From: JAWPMV01 sp038527215
GTDB taxonomy: Bacteria > Bacteroidota > Bacteroidia > J057
Direction of reading: 5' to 3'
Length of the DNA: 52,946 nucleotides
Assembly: GCA_038527215.1 (NCBI GenBank)
Contig: JBCBGC010000044.1
Span: 1-52,946 of the forward strand
The translations under genes and the position numbers were made by a program. Below are positions 25,670 through 34,578 of this stretch, piece after piece. The notes below the pieces were generated by a model. It was not told where the DNA came from, made no database searches, and saw nothing but the letters and a program-made list of their open reading frames with translations. Position 1 is the first letter of the stretch. Every line of letters starts with the position of its first letter.

Positions 25670-26383
25670 TTAAAAGTACTTTTTCTTTGATTTTGTGGCT
25701 ACGAAGCTCTTGAGGTAGAAGGGTTCAAACTGAACCAGGTCCTCCATTTGTCCTGCCTGATATTTTTGCAGGAGGGCAGCTCCCATGGTTTTGGCGGTTG
25801 CCAGTCGATCAGACCAGAGCAGGGCGTTTGGGTGAGCCTGAAGAATGTTCTGGCATTTTTTCACCCCATCCCCCAGGAAAATGATCTTCCTTTCGGCCAA
25901 TAGCTTGGCAAAGCTGTCTGCCTCCATGATGTGCGCCTGGACGGGAGAGACCTCTTTCAAATCTGCATCGTACAAGGCACAATAAACCTCCATTCTACGG
26001 GCATCTATCATGGGGCAAATCAAGGCCTGGAGCTGTTGGGCGGTTTCGCGGGCTTGCCAGGCCAGGGCCTCCAGGCTCCCCAGCGATAAGAGGGGCTTGT
26101 CCAGCGCCATACACAAGCCTTTGGCGGTAGAGACGCCTACCCGCAGGCCTGTATAGGAACCCGGCCCGGAAGAAACGCCTATGGCATCTAGCGAAGCAGC
26201 TGAAACTTCCAGATTCTCCAACAGTTGTTGGATCATAGGACTCATGAGACGGGCGTGGGATTTCGCTTTCCGGATTTCAATATGGCCTAACAAAAGTTCC
26301 CCCTCAAAAAGGGCTACCGAACCGATTTCGGTAGAACTTTCCAGCGCCAGAATCCGTACATCGCTTTCAGCCTGTTGCTTCAT
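25670..26383 (-). CDS. tsaB: tRNA threonylcarbamoyladenosine biosynthesis protein TsaB
   Basis: TsaB is the non-catalytic partner of TsaD in forming t6A at position 37 of ANN-decoding tRNAs. The 237 aa product has the ASKHA-fold start ILALESSTEIGSVALFEG and the TsaB signature GVSSGPGSYTGLRVGVSTAKG near residues 70-90, then LLSLGSLEALA and ICPMIDARRMEVYCALYD. It lacks the metal-binding His motif of TsaD. The C-terminal tail is short and basic (KSKKKYF). The gene diverges from the NFACT gene with a 26-base gap, so both promoters overlap each other's 5' regions. Confidence 0.95.
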   Translation of the reverse strand: MKQQAESDVRILALESSTEIGSVALFEGELLLGHIEIRKAKSHARLMSPMIQQLLENLEVSAASLDAIGVSSGPGSYTGLRVGVSTAKGLCMALDKPLLSLGSLEALAWQARETAQQLQALICPMIDARRMEVYCALYDADLKEVSPVQAHIMEADSFAKLLAERKIIFLGDGVKKCQNILQAHPNALLWSDRLATAKTMGAALLQKYQAGQMEDLVQFEPFYLKSFVATKSKKKYF

Positions 26384-26409
26384 GGCCCAAAACTAGTGAA
26401 ATTTGTCCA

Positions 26410-27993
26410 ATGCATTTTCATCATTATACCCTATTGGCGCTCAGAACGGCCTTGTTGGAACGCTTTAAAGGCCAGCAGGTATATCGGTGTTTTTCCCAGA
26501 ATAAAAATGAACTGATCATTGCCTGGGAAGATGGGGTTTGGCGGATAGGCTGTCAGACCCCATTGACATATCTGGTGCCGCAGGATGACTATGCCAAGGC
26601 GCGCAAAAACGTTGTGGAATTGTTTCCTGAAGCTAGTGGTCTGAAGCTGACAGATATCGAGATCGTACCCCAGGAACGGATCCTGATTGTCCAGCTAGAA
26701 AAAGGCTTCAATTGGGTTGTTAAAATGCATGGCATTCAGGCCAATGTGATCTGGCGACAGGAAGAAAAGGTTCAAGCCCTGTTCCGCCATAAGCAAGAGC
26801 AGGATTGGGATTTTGAGGTAAAGCCTGGTAAGTTGGACGAAAGCCTCCTGGCTGAGGTGGAGGTTCAGTCCGAAGCAGATGCCTTGTCGGTCTTGCGGGA
26901 AGTCTCCCCTATTTATGAGAAACAGTTTGCCCGCAGATGGTGGGAATTGTTACAAGAAAAGCATAGCCCGTTAGAGGCTTACCAAAGGCTTTTGTCCGAG
27001 GCTAAGGATGGCTGTTTTTATCTAACCAGAGAAAAAACGCGTATTCGCTTTGGGCTGTTTGCTAATCCAGCGGAGCAGTTGATTTCCGTAAAAGGGGTGG
27101 TAGAAGCGCTACAATTATTTCTCAAACTGCACTTTCAATACGATACCTATCGGCGGCAGTACAGTCAGATCGAGAAAAGCCTGAAAAAGCCCGTCCGGAA
27201 ATTTGAAAAAATCCTCACCTCCTATCGAGAGAATCTTCATCATCTAAAGCATGATCGTGATCCGGAGGAAATTGGACATATTCTGATGGCCAATCTGCAT
27301 CAGATGAAAGGGGGCGTAAAAAAGGTAGAATTAGAGGATTTTTACCAGGGAGGCACCGTGCAGATCAAACTTGACCCTCAGAAATCCCCCCAGGAAAACG
27401 CCGCCAAATATTACGAGAAGCATAAACAGCGGAAAGCCAAAGCTGCTTATTTGGAAGATCAATTGACCGATATTGAAGCCAAATGGCTGGAAGCTCATCT
27501 GGCGCTGGAGCGTTTTCAGGAGCTACCCGCTCCTATGGCGCTGGCCTGGGGAAAGGAAGGCTTTCAGATAGCAGAGATAAAGGCCCTGCGCGCCATGGTT
27601 CGGGAACAAAAGGAGGTACAGGCTGAAGAGGCGAAACAGCGCTTTCCTTATCGAACCTTTCAGCGGGAAGGGTACCAGATTTTTGTGGGAAGAAATGCCC
27701 GAAACAATGATGAATTGAGCTTTCGATTCGCGGGTAAAAATGATCTTTGGCTTCATGCCAAGGATGTTTCAGGTTCCCATGTAGTGATTCGGCACCGGGC
27801 TGGCAGGGAGGTGCCGCCCAATGTGCTGGAATATGCTGCTCAGTTAGCTGCTTACTACTCAAAAAGAAAGACTGATACGGTGGTTCCTGTCATTTATACT
27901 CCCCGCAAATATATCCGCAAAAGAAAAGGAGATCCGGCCGGCCTGGTCGTAGTGGACAGGGAGAAGGTGATTATGGTAGAACCCATTCGTTAG
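26410..27993 (+). CDS. NFACT-family (RqcH/Rqc2-like) protein
   Basis: This ribosome quality-control factor family binds stalled 50S subunits and tRNA and, in Bacillus, directs alanine tailing of the nascent chain. The 527 aa product has an NFACT-N-like domain (about 1-200) and a helical coiled-coil section (about 240-400). The NFACT-R domain (about 410-520) contains RNARNNDELSFRFAGKNDL, WLHAKDVSGSHVVIRH and the basic TPRKYIRKRKGDPAG. At the place where the family has the Asp-Arg motif needed for tailing, this protein reads Glu89-Arg90 (PQERILIV). The gene overlaps the 3' end of the opposite-strand membrane protein gene by 4 bases. Confidence 0.88.
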   Translation: MHFHHYTLLALRTALLERFKGQQVYRCFSQNKNELIIAWEDGVWRIGCQTPLTYLVPQDDYAKARKNVVELFPEASGLKLTDIEIVPQERILIVQLEKGFNWVVKMHGIQANVIWRQEEKVQALFRHKQEQDWDFEVKPGKLDESLLAEVEVQSEADALSVLREVSPIYEKQFARRWWELLQEKHSPLEAYQRLLSEAKDGCFYLTREKTRIRFGLFANPAEQLISVKGVVEALQLFLKLHFQYDTYRRQYSQIEKSLKKPVRKFEKILTSYRENLHHLKHDRDPEEIGHILMANLHQMKGGVKKVELEDFYQGGTVQIKLDPQKSPQENAAKYYEKHKQRKAKAAYLEDQLTDIEAKWLEAHLALERFQELPAPMALAWGKEGFQIAEIKALRAMVREQKEVQAEEAKQRFPYRTFQREGYQIFVGRNARNNDELSFRFAGKNDLWLHAKDVSGSHVVIRHRAGREVPPNVLEYAAQLAAYYSKRKTDTVVPVIYTPRKYIRKRKGDPAGLVVVDREKVIMVEPIR

Positions 27994-28796
27994 GCTTGGG
28001 AAATCCGCTGGGAAGCGGTCTGCTTTTTTGTCGCATTTTTCCTCCAATACCAATAGACGATCAATGCAGGGGCCAGGAAGTGTGGGCTCCGGGTCAGAAA
28101 CTCAAATCCGTATCTGTGGAGACTTTCCCAAAAGGTGGCATCAAAACTCACATAAGAAGTCAGCCGCGCCAGCGCGGTCAGAAAACCCCATAAACACGCA
28201 TAAGCAGCCGCATATATCCGAAGGGCTGGAATCATCAGGCCGATCGCCACGCCTATGTCGAGGATGCCAGCCAGGCTAAGACAGTGGCGAGCCAACTCCG
28301 GAGTCATTCCCCAGCCTCCCAGGCTTTCCATGAACATCTCGACGAAATGTGGCGGTACAGGATAAGGAAAGCCAAGCGCATACAGGCCGTGGCCCAGAAA
28401 AGTGATTCCTATAGCCAGACTTAATCTGCGGAAAAAGTTTTCCTCCTGAGACTCACGATGTTGCCAGAGATAAAAGAGGGGAAGGCTTACCTGTAAGACA
28501 TGCTCCATCAGCTGAGGCAGCTGAAAGCCCTTATAAATAAAATTACTCAAGGCCCAGCCCAGAAGAATCGTAGTACTAAGCTGTAGGAGTTTTTGTAACC
28601 AGGAGGAAATATGCCTGGAGGCGAGCACGCCAATTCCCGTCAGGCCCAGGACAGCCCCGAGGATCAGGGTCCCGCTGCCTTTAAGCAGGGCGGGATAAGG
28701 AAGCTCAAAAAAGAAATGCTGATAAGCTTTGGCCAGTAGCAGGAATCCCGTTGCCAGCCTTAGCCACACATATACCTTATGGTCCGCACCCTTCAT
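27990..28796 (-). CDS. Polytopic membrane protein, DoxX-like
   Basis: The 268 aa product is an inner-membrane protein with about seven hydrophobic segments. The two halves look alike: WLRLATGFLLLAKAYQHFFF near the N-terminus and RRLSLAIGITFLGHGLYALG at about 120. Both are of the DoxX type, with a helix followed by an H/Y-G-containing loop and PYP/PYPVP. The second half continues with GILDIGVAIGLMIP, which matches the DoxX pattern of a later helix. The tail is basic and soluble. DoxX relatives are linked to quinone or sulfur redox chemistry, but nothing here indicates a substrate. It appears monocistronic. Confidence 0.7.
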   Translation of the reverse strand: MKGADHKVYVWLRLATGFLLLAKAYQHFFFELPYPALLKGSGTLILGAVLGLTGIGVLASRHISSWLQKLLQLSTTILLGWALSNFIYKGFQLPQLMEHVLQVSLPLFYLWQHRESQEENFFRRLSLAIGITFLGHGLYALGFPYPVPPHFVEMFMESLGGWGMTPELARHCLSLAGILDIGVAIGLMIPALRIYAAAYACLWGFLTALARLTSYVSFDATFWESLHRYGFEFLTRSPHFLAPALIVYWYWRKNATKKQTASQRISQA

Positions 28797-28846
28797 TCCT
28801 TAAAAGTATGAAATTTCCAGTTTTGGAGGGAAGGGTAAAAATGGGT

Positions 28847-28873
28847 AAAAAAAAGGCCGCCCGGAGGGCGGCC
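28847..28873 (-). terminator. Rho-independent terminator of the LVIVD gene
   Basis: Read on the minus strand, GGCCGCCC pairs with GGGCGGCC around a 3-base loop and is followed by eight T residues. It begins 23 bases after the stop codon of the gene at 28896-30203. Confidence 0.9.
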
Positions 28874-28895
28874 ATCTTACTTATTGAAAAAAAAC

Positions 28896-30203
28896 TTATT
28901 CCACGGTAAGTTGACTCAGCAAGCGGATATCATCCAGGTTGCTGTAATCGTACTGGGCGATGCCATCTTCTCCGGTGAGGATCAGCACCCCATTATGGGC
29001 AATCACATCGTAGCCCTGCATGTTGTCAAAATGCTTGAGGAGCTTGTTCCCTACTTTGGTAGGCTCGGTAGCATCATACACTTTGAGGCCTGCTTTTCCA
29101 TCTGCGATGAAAAGGAGGTCATTGTCCAGGCCTAGTCCGTGCGGATTATACATGGAGTAGCTGGTTACCAGGAAGGGAGATGCAGGATTCTTGATGTCCA
29201 GGATATCGAGCTGATTGGTGAAATTGTTGCCACAAGGCTGATCCTGACCGTTGCGGAGGGTAACGTAAGCGTAATCGCCTTGAGCTACTACAGGATCACA
29301 GGCTTGTACGTGCTCGAATTGAGAGACAAAGCTGGGCATTTCAGGATTGTCGGTGCTGTAGATCATCACCCCAGTGCTGGAACCTACCAGCAGCAGGTCG
29401 TTCAGAGAGGTAACCATTTCCGCTACGCCATTCCACAGCGAGAGTTCCTGGGTAGTCAGTTTCACCGGATTAGCACAATTAGAAACGTCATAAGACACCA
29501 ATTCACGAGGAAGTACCACATACATGTGATCATCCAGAACGGTAAAGCGAGACATGGAACCGGCTTTGCCTGCTACGGCTGGGTTGATGGTCCGGGAAGT
29601 GTTGAAACTTTGCGGATCAACGGTAGTCGGGTCCACCTGGTTCATTTCCCAAAGAGAAGGAACCCCGGTCTCACAGTTATAGGTTTCGGTCTTGATTTCT
29701 TTGTTCCAGGCTACGATGATTCCTTCACCAGGATTGGCCGTATAGCCTTGGTATTCCACAATGTGCGGGAAAGCATTTTCCTGACGCGTCAAGAGGCTGG
29801 GACGCGTGGGATCGCTCATATCGAAGACCAGTAAGTCCACGCTGCTGTCCAGATACATTTTATCACAATTGAATGCGATGTCATAGTTTCCGGGAACTCT
29901 GACAAAAGCCAGTTGCTGCGGATTCTCTGGATTCTTATTATCTATAATATGAACGCCTTTGCCTACCTCATTGAGAATGAGGATTTGATCTTTGAGGTAG
30001 ATTTTGCCGGGGTTTTTGATGGCCCGAGGCGCCTGAACTTCAACAGCTGCGCGAAAATCGCTGCTGCTCATGATTTCGGGGGTGTAGACCGCGTGGGTAT
30101 AAGAGAGGTCTCCACAGTTGTCTGTAACACAGCCTTGCAGTCCCATTCCTATCAGGAGTGCAAAAGCCAGTAGCATTTTCGGGATTCGGGTGCTGTTCAA
30201 CAT
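28896..30203 (-). CDS. LVIVD-repeat lipoprotein (beta-propeller)
   Basis: The 435 aa product has a lipoprotein signal peptide (lipobox GLQGC, Cys25). A series of LVIVD-type repeats follows: ILNEVGKGVHIIDNKNPENP, LDSSVDLLVFDMSDPTRP, MYVVLPRELVSYDVSNCANP, LLVGSSTGVMIYSTDNPEMP, LDILDIKNPASP and LLFIADGKAGLKVYDATEP. Each repeat supplies a blade with the D-x-x-x-P/N-P turn, giving a propeller of about seven blades at the cell surface or in the periplasm. Family members are widespread in Bacteroidota without a defined role, and binding or adhesion is the usual guess. It is transcribed alone, between a divergent spacer and its own strong terminator. Confidence 0.9.
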   Translation of the reverse strand: MLNSTRIPKMLLAFALLIGMGLQGCVTDNCGDLSYTHAVYTPEIMSSSDFRAAVEVQAPRAIKNPGKIYLKDQILILNEVGKGVHIIDNKNPENPQQLAFVRVPGNYDIAFNCDKMYLDSSVDLLVFDMSDPTRPSLLTRQENAFPHIVEYQGYTANPGEGIIVAWNKEIKTETYNCETGVPSLWEMNQVDPTTVDPQSFNTSRTINPAVAGKAGSMSRFTVLDDHMYVVLPRELVSYDVSNCANPVKLTTQELSLWNGVAEMVTSLNDLLLVGSSTGVMIYSTDNPEMPSFVSQFEHVQACDPVVAQGDYAYVTLRNGQDQPCGNNFTNQLDILDIKNPASPFLVTSYSMYNPHGLGLDNDLLFIADGKAGLKVYDATEPTKVGNKLLKHFDNMQGYDVIAHNGVLILTGEDGIAQYDYSNLDDIRLLSQLTVE

Positions 30204-30408
30204 AATCGAACGAAATTAATGGATGTTTCTGAATGGGCATTTTCGCCCTTTTTCTCTACTTTGAGCTAGCTGTTAGAAAAAAGCAGCGACTTTTATCCAT
30301 CAGACGTCTATCAAAACAGAAACGCTGTCGTACAGGGAAAAATCTTTTTGAAAGATACAAAAAATACCAAGGCAATGGGGCGCGTACGAGGCTTTTGAAT
30401 GAGATTAT

Positions 30409-31254
30409 ATGCAAGCGTTTTTTTCGAGAAAGATAAAACCCACATTCAGGAAGCGAATCCTCGGGAAATCCTTCCTGCTCATCTGCTTGATAGGATACTG
30501 CTTCTTGCCTTCGCTTACCGCCCAGGTATATCGCCAACTGGAAGAAGATGTGATTTACCTCAAAAATGGGAGCGTAATCCGGGGACAGCTTACCGCCCAG
30601 GAAGTGAGAGCCTATGTAGAAATAGAATTGGTGGGAGGGGAAGTCATGCGGCTTGAGCATGCGGAAATCGAGCGGATCACCCGGGAAGCAGCCAAGTATA
30701 CGCGTATCCGCTTGCGCCTGAGCCGTTCATATCGACCGATCATTTATCGTAGCCCGCGCATCTACCAGTTGATCTCCTGGGGGTTTGCCGCCAATGAAAC
30801 CCAAGGGCAACCCAACATTAATTCCCATTTGGAATATCGGGTGGCCTACCATCTGACAAACTTTTTGAATGTGGGCGTGGGAACAGGCCTGAATCCTTAT
30901 GAAGGGGGCCTAATCCTGCCGGTTTTCGGGGAAATACATGGTGATCTCATGCGGACCAAAGTCAGTCCTCATTATTTGATTCAAGCCGGCTATGGCTATG
31001 GGGCTGGAGGAAGTTGGCGGCACCGGGAGTTTGACGGAGGCTATATGGGACATGCTGCGCTGGGAGCCACTTTTCACACCCGCCACAAAGGGGAATGGAT
31101 CTTCACCATTGGTTTTAAGATGCAGAACACCTATCAGGTGTTCGAGGAATGGCCCAATATCTGGAACCCCACCGGGCAGATTCAGGAACCGGCCATCGTA
31201 GAAGGCAATCGTCGCTACCAGAAAATCGTCTGGCAAATTTCCTACGCTTTTTAA
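30409..31254 (+). CDS. Envelope protein, first of a tandem paralogous pair
   Basis: I do not recognise the family. The 281 aa product has a basic N-terminus and a signal peptide ending LTAQ (about residue 39). A short N-terminal beta module follows, with VIYLKNGSVIRGQL and EIELVGGEVMRLEHAEIERI, a pattern common in exported Bacteroidota proteins ('KNG..I.G' then 'I..I'). The rest is a barrel-like region with alternating Gly/aromatic strands (LNVGVGTGLNPYEGGLILPVFGEI cut in parts, SPHYLIQAGYGYGAGGSW). It ends at KIVWQISYAF, a terminal aromatic typical of outer-membrane barrels. The next gene, 22 bases downstream, is a clear paralogue, and the two are probably co-transcribed. Confidence 0.78.
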   Translation: MQAFFSRKIKPTFRKRILGKSFLLICLIGYCFLPSLTAQVYRQLEEDVIYLKNGSVIRGQLTAQEVRAYVEIELVGGEVMRLEHAEIERITREAAKYTRIRLRLSRSYRPIIYRSPRIYQLISWGFAANETQGQPNINSHLEYRVAYHLTNFLNVGVGTGLNPYEGGLILPVFGEIHGDLMRTKVSPHYLIQAGYGYGAGGSWRHREFDGGYMGHAALGATFHTRHKGEWIFTIGFKMQNTYQVFEEWPNIWNPTGQIQEPAIVEGNRRYQKIVWQISYAF

Positions 31255-31276
31255 CCAAACGCTAAATCGTCTCCTT

Positions 31277-32086
31277 ATGTCAAGGATTCCTTTCTATACA
31301 CATATCTCTACTGCCTGCATAGGGGCACTGCTGGGGAGCCTGTTCCTCCTTGTCTTTGTAGCTGATGTAACGGCCCAGAGCCGTTTTGACCGCATGGACG
31401 ATGTCATTGAAACGGTTACGGGGGAAACCTACAGAGGCAGAATCACCCGACAAGAAGATGATGGAAGCTTGCACCTTGAATTGGTAGGCGGTAGCATCCT
31501 GGTGCTCAAAGCCGAGGAAATCACTCAACGTAGAAGAGAATTATCCCGCTATACCAGAGTGAACCGCAGATATAACAGCATGCCCTACCCTATTATGGTT
31601 CGGGAAAAAGGCTGGGTCCATGCGGGAGACTTTCAACTGAGCTTTGGAGAAGGAAGATGGGGACCTCGCCAAAACCCAGGCTTCCATTATGAACTGGGGC
31701 GGCGCTTGATTCCAGCGTTAAATATAGGCGTTGGGCTAGGCTTTGATGTATATCAAGGCGGTACGATAGTTCCTTTCTTTGGCTCGATCAGCGGAGATCT
31801 CACCCGCAATCGCATCACTCCGCATTATTTCTTCAGAGCTGGCTATGGACAAGGAGTCAGCCAGTCGTGGAACGTGGATGTCTTTCAGGGGGGATTTACG
31901 GGATCTTGCGGGATCGGGGTAAAAAGACGCACCCGGAGTAAATTAGAATGGGCCATCACCCTTGGCTACAATATGCAGCAGGCTTATGAAGAAGAACTGG
32001 CCTGGCTAGGTGGACAGGAACCACAGCGCATCGCTCGCGATCTTATTTACCAGGGAATCAGCTGGCAGCTCAAAGCTTATTTCTAG
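31277..32086 (+). CDS. Envelope protein, second of a tandem paralogous pair
   Basis: The 269 aa product parallels the upstream gene. It has a signal peptide ending VTAQ (about residue 34). The N-terminal module reads DVIETVTGETYRGRI and LELVGGSILVLKAEEI, then the Tyr-Thr-Arg linker SRYTRVNRRY. The barrel region contains LNIGVGLGFDVYQGGTIVPF, SGDLTRNRITPHYFFRAGYG and FQGGFTGSCGIGV. It ends GISWQLKAYF with a terminal Phe. By eye the shared core covers nearly the whole mature protein, with identical blocks such as ELVGG, GDL and PHY. No function is known; an outer-membrane location is inferred from the strand pattern. Confidence 0.78.
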   Translation: MSRIPFYTHISTACIGALLGSLFLLVFVADVTAQSRFDRMDDVIETVTGETYRGRITRQEDDGSLHLELVGGSILVLKAEEITQRRRELSRYTRVNRRYNSMPYPIMVREKGWVHAGDFQLSFGEGRWGPRQNPGFHYELGRRLIPALNIGVGLGFDVYQGGTIVPFFGSISGDLTRNRITPHYFFRAGYGQGVSQSWNVDVFQGGFTGSCGIGVKRRTRSKLEWAITLGYNMQQAYEEELAWLGGQEPQRIARDLIYQGISWQLKAYF

Positions 32087-32152
32087 GTCCGACTGGTTTT
32101 TGGGGCGGTACGATTCATCCCACGCATCCGACAATTCATCAAGAAAATCCTT

Positions 32153-32215
32153 CAGAGACGCAACGTTCTCTGCTTATTGAGGTAGGTAAAGGCAAGCCCA
32201 TTAATTACTTACCTC
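32153..32215 (+). promoter_or_regulatory. Paired hairpins in the leader of the TonB-dependent receptor gene
   Basis: Two stems follow one another. CAGAGA/TCTCTG pairs at 32153-32172. GAGGTAGGTAA (32179-32189) pairs with TTACTTACCTC (32205-32215) as an 11-bp stem with a single G-U pair and a 15-base loop. The second stem ends at the base before the ATG at 32216, so it would cover the ribosome landing site in the RNA. Confidence 0.55.
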
Positions 32216-34567
32216 ATGAATTTCCAGAAGTTTTTACTCATCTTTTTTTTTAGCCTGGGGACCAGCTCTCTCTGGGCTCAGCAAGTCGTGAGAGGCACGG
32301 TCATTGATCTTCAGACCCTGGCTCCGTTAGAAGGGGCACAGGTAATTGTCCTGGGAACGGATCCCGTCATGGGAGCTATTTCCGATGCAAAAGGTCGCTT
32401 CCGACTTCCCTTAGTCCCTTTAGGCAGGCAGAGCATTCAGGTTACCTATCTGGGCTATGCTCCGGTGGTGAGAAATAACCTCATCGTCAACAGTGCCCAA
32501 GAGATGGTGTTGGATATCCAAATGGAGGAACAAATCCAGACCCTGGAAGCAGTAGTGATCAGTTCCGCTACGGATAAGCAGACAACCCGCAATGAATTGA
32601 CCTCGGTCAGTGCCCGAAGTTTTAGTGTGGAAGAGGCCCTCCGCTACGCGGGAAGCCGGAATGATCCGGCTAGAATGGCGCAGAATTTTGCTGGAGTCAG
32701 TGGGGTGAATGACAACCGAAATGATATCATCATCCGCGGAAATTCTCCCACCGGCGTACTGTGGAGACTGGAAGGCATCGATATTCCCAATCCTAACCAT
32801 TTTGGTGCCTTGGGGACCACCGGTGGCCCGGTCAGCATGTTGAACAACAATAACCTCGGTGAGGCGGACTTTCTCACCTCCGCTTTTCCCGCAGAATATG
32901 GCAATGCCCTGGCCGGCGTTTTTGACCTGGGGATGCGCAACGGAAACAATGAGACCCATGAGTTTATGGGACAGATCGGCTTTAATGGCTTTGAAGTAGG
33001 CGTGGAAGGCCCTTTGTCCAAAAATAGCGGTGCCTCCTATATTGCCAACTACCGCTATTCCACCTTGGGGGTCTTCAAAGCCTTGGGGATCAACTTTGGG
33101 ACGGGCGCGGCTGTTCCTCAGTACCAGGATCTGACCTTTAAATTGAACTTTCCTACCGATAAAGCCGGACGATTTGTCCTCTTTGGGCTGGGCGGAAACA
33201 GCAACATTAATTTCCTGGATAGCGAGTCTGGAGCGGACAACTTCTTTAGCGGAGATGGTCAGGATTTATACAATACAGGGGCTGTAGGCGTAGTAGGTTT
33301 GAGCCATACCCTCCTTTTTTCCAATAAAACCTACGGAAAACTGACCGTCGCGGCTACCGGTATTCGCTCTGGGAATGAAATTGATTCCTTAAGCACGGTA
33401 GATGGAACGCCGGTTCGTTCCTACGCCAATACTTTTACCAATCTGCGCTATGCCGCTCATTATCAGCTGAACCATAAATTCGGGGTCAGGGACCACTTAA
33501 GAGCGGGGCTGCAATTTGATATCCTGGATACCGAATTGGTAGACAGTGTGCGGATTGCCGATAGTGAGTTCCGCACCTTGCGGAACTACCAGGGAACCAC
33601 TAGCCTGGCGCAAGCTTACGTGCAGTGGAAACACAAATTCTCAGATCAGTTGACCTTAAACACCGGTGCCCGTTTTCAGCACTTTTTGTTGAATGGCAGC
33701 CAGGCAGTAGAGCCTCGCCTGGGACTGCGGTACCAGTTTACCCAAGCCCACAGCCTGAGTCTGGGATTTGGGCAGCATCACCAGTTGCAACCCTTGCAAA
33801 CCTATTTCCTGGAAACCCGCCTGAATGACGGGCAGCTTGTTCGCACCAATGAAGATCTCGACTTTACGCAGAGTACCCACCTGGTGCTGGGGTATGATTG
33901 GCGGATCGGAGATCAGCTCCGGCTGAAAGTGGAAACCTACTACCAGTGGTTGAATGGCGCAGCGGTGGAATCCATCCCCTCCTCCTTTTCCATGCTGAAT
34001 GCAGGAGCCGATTTCGCTTTCCCGGATCGGGATAGCCTGGTCAATGAAGGGACTGCTACCAATATGGGGCTGGAGTTGACCCTGGAAAAATTCTTTGGCC
34101 GGGGATACTATTACCTCTTCACCGCATCCTTGTTTGATGCTACCTACGTGGGCAGCGACGGGGTGGAACGGAACTCGGCTTTTAACGGCCAGTATATCCT
34201 GAACGCTTTGGGTGGAAAAGAATTCAAGTTAGGCCGCAACAGCCTTTCTGTAGACTTGAAAGCGACCTATGCCGGAGGCAGACGCTTTACCCCCATCGAC
34301 CTGGAAGCCTCCAGAATGCGGGGACAGACGGTGCGGATCGGGGATTTGGCTTTTTCGGAGCAGCATCCAGACTATCTCCGGATTGACTTGAAGACCACCT
34401 TTCGCATGAATCTCAAAAAGGTAACTCAGGAATGGTCGCTCGATTTACAAAATGTGACCAATCGGTCCAATGTTTTTGGACAAGATTATAGCCGTACCTC
34501 CCAGGAAATAGAGACCACCTTTCAAATAGGCCTTTTCCCGGTAGTTCAGTATCGTATCTTATTTTAA
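32216..34567 (+). CDS. TonB-dependent receptor with carboxypeptidase-like N-terminal domain
   Basis: This outer-membrane receptor takes up or senses a ligand using energy from TonB. The 783 aa product has a signal peptide ending LWAQ, then a CarboxypepD_reg-like domain (about 22-105; VRGTVIDLQTLAPLEGAQV ... ISDAKGRFRLP ... VTYLGYAP). A TonB plug (about 120-240) contains NDIIIRGNSPTGVLWRLEG and the FPAEYGNALAGVFDL segment, and a 22-strand-type barrel ends at VVQYRILF. It is shorter than SusC proteins and has no SusD partner next to it. Downstream lie a 90-residue microprotein gene (11-base gap) and a LytS/LytTR pair, suggesting that receptor and regulators act together. The ligand is unknown. 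Confidence 0.92.
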   Translation: MNFQKFLLIFFFSLGTSSLWAQQVVRGTVIDLQTLAPLEGAQVIVLGTDPVMGAISDAKGRFRLPLVPLGRQSIQVTYLGYAPVVRNNLIVNSAQEMVLDIQMEEQIQTLEAVVISSATDKQTTRNELTSVSARSFSVEEALRYAGSRNDPARMAQNFAGVSGVNDNRNDIIIRGNSPTGVLWRLEGIDIPNPNHFGALGTTGGPVSMLNNNNLGEADFLTSAFPAEYGNALAGVFDLGMRNGNNETHEFMGQIGFNGFEVGVEGPLSKNSGASYIANYRYSTLGVFKALGINFGTGAAVPQYQDLTFKLNFPTDKAGRFVLFGLGGNSNINFLDSESGADNFFSGDGQDLYNTGAVGVVGLSHTLLFSNKTYGKLTVAATGIRSGNEIDSLSTVDGTPVRSYANTFTNLRYAAHYQLNHKFGVRDHLRAGLQFDILDTELVDSVRIADSEFRTLRNYQGTTSLAQAYVQWKHKFSDQLTLNTGARFQHFLLNGSQAVEPRLGLRYQFTQAHSLSLGFGQHHQLQPLQTYFLETRLNDGQLVRTNEDLDFTQSTHLVLGYDWRIGDQLRLKVETYYQWLNGAAVESIPSSFSMLNAGADFAFPDRDSLVNEGTATNMGLELTLEKFFGRGYYYLFTASLFDATYVGSDGVERNSAFNGQYILNALGGKEFKLGRNSLSVDLKATYAGGRRFTPIDLEASRMRGQTVRIGDLAFSEQHPDYLRIDLKTTFRMNLKKVTQEWSLDLQNVTNRSNVFGQDYSRTSQEIETTFQIGLFPVVQYRILF

Positions 34568-34578
34568 GCCAGAAAAAA

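Noticed and set aside
29139..29834. A 231-codon plus-strand frame inside the LVIVD lipoprotein gene
   Set aside because: Antisense to a repeat protein with a signal peptide and terminator; the product has no domain or start context.
30235..30252. Short GGGC-ATTTTC-GCCC stem with a T run as a terminator
   Set aside because: The stem is only 4 bp and no plus-strand gene ends before it.
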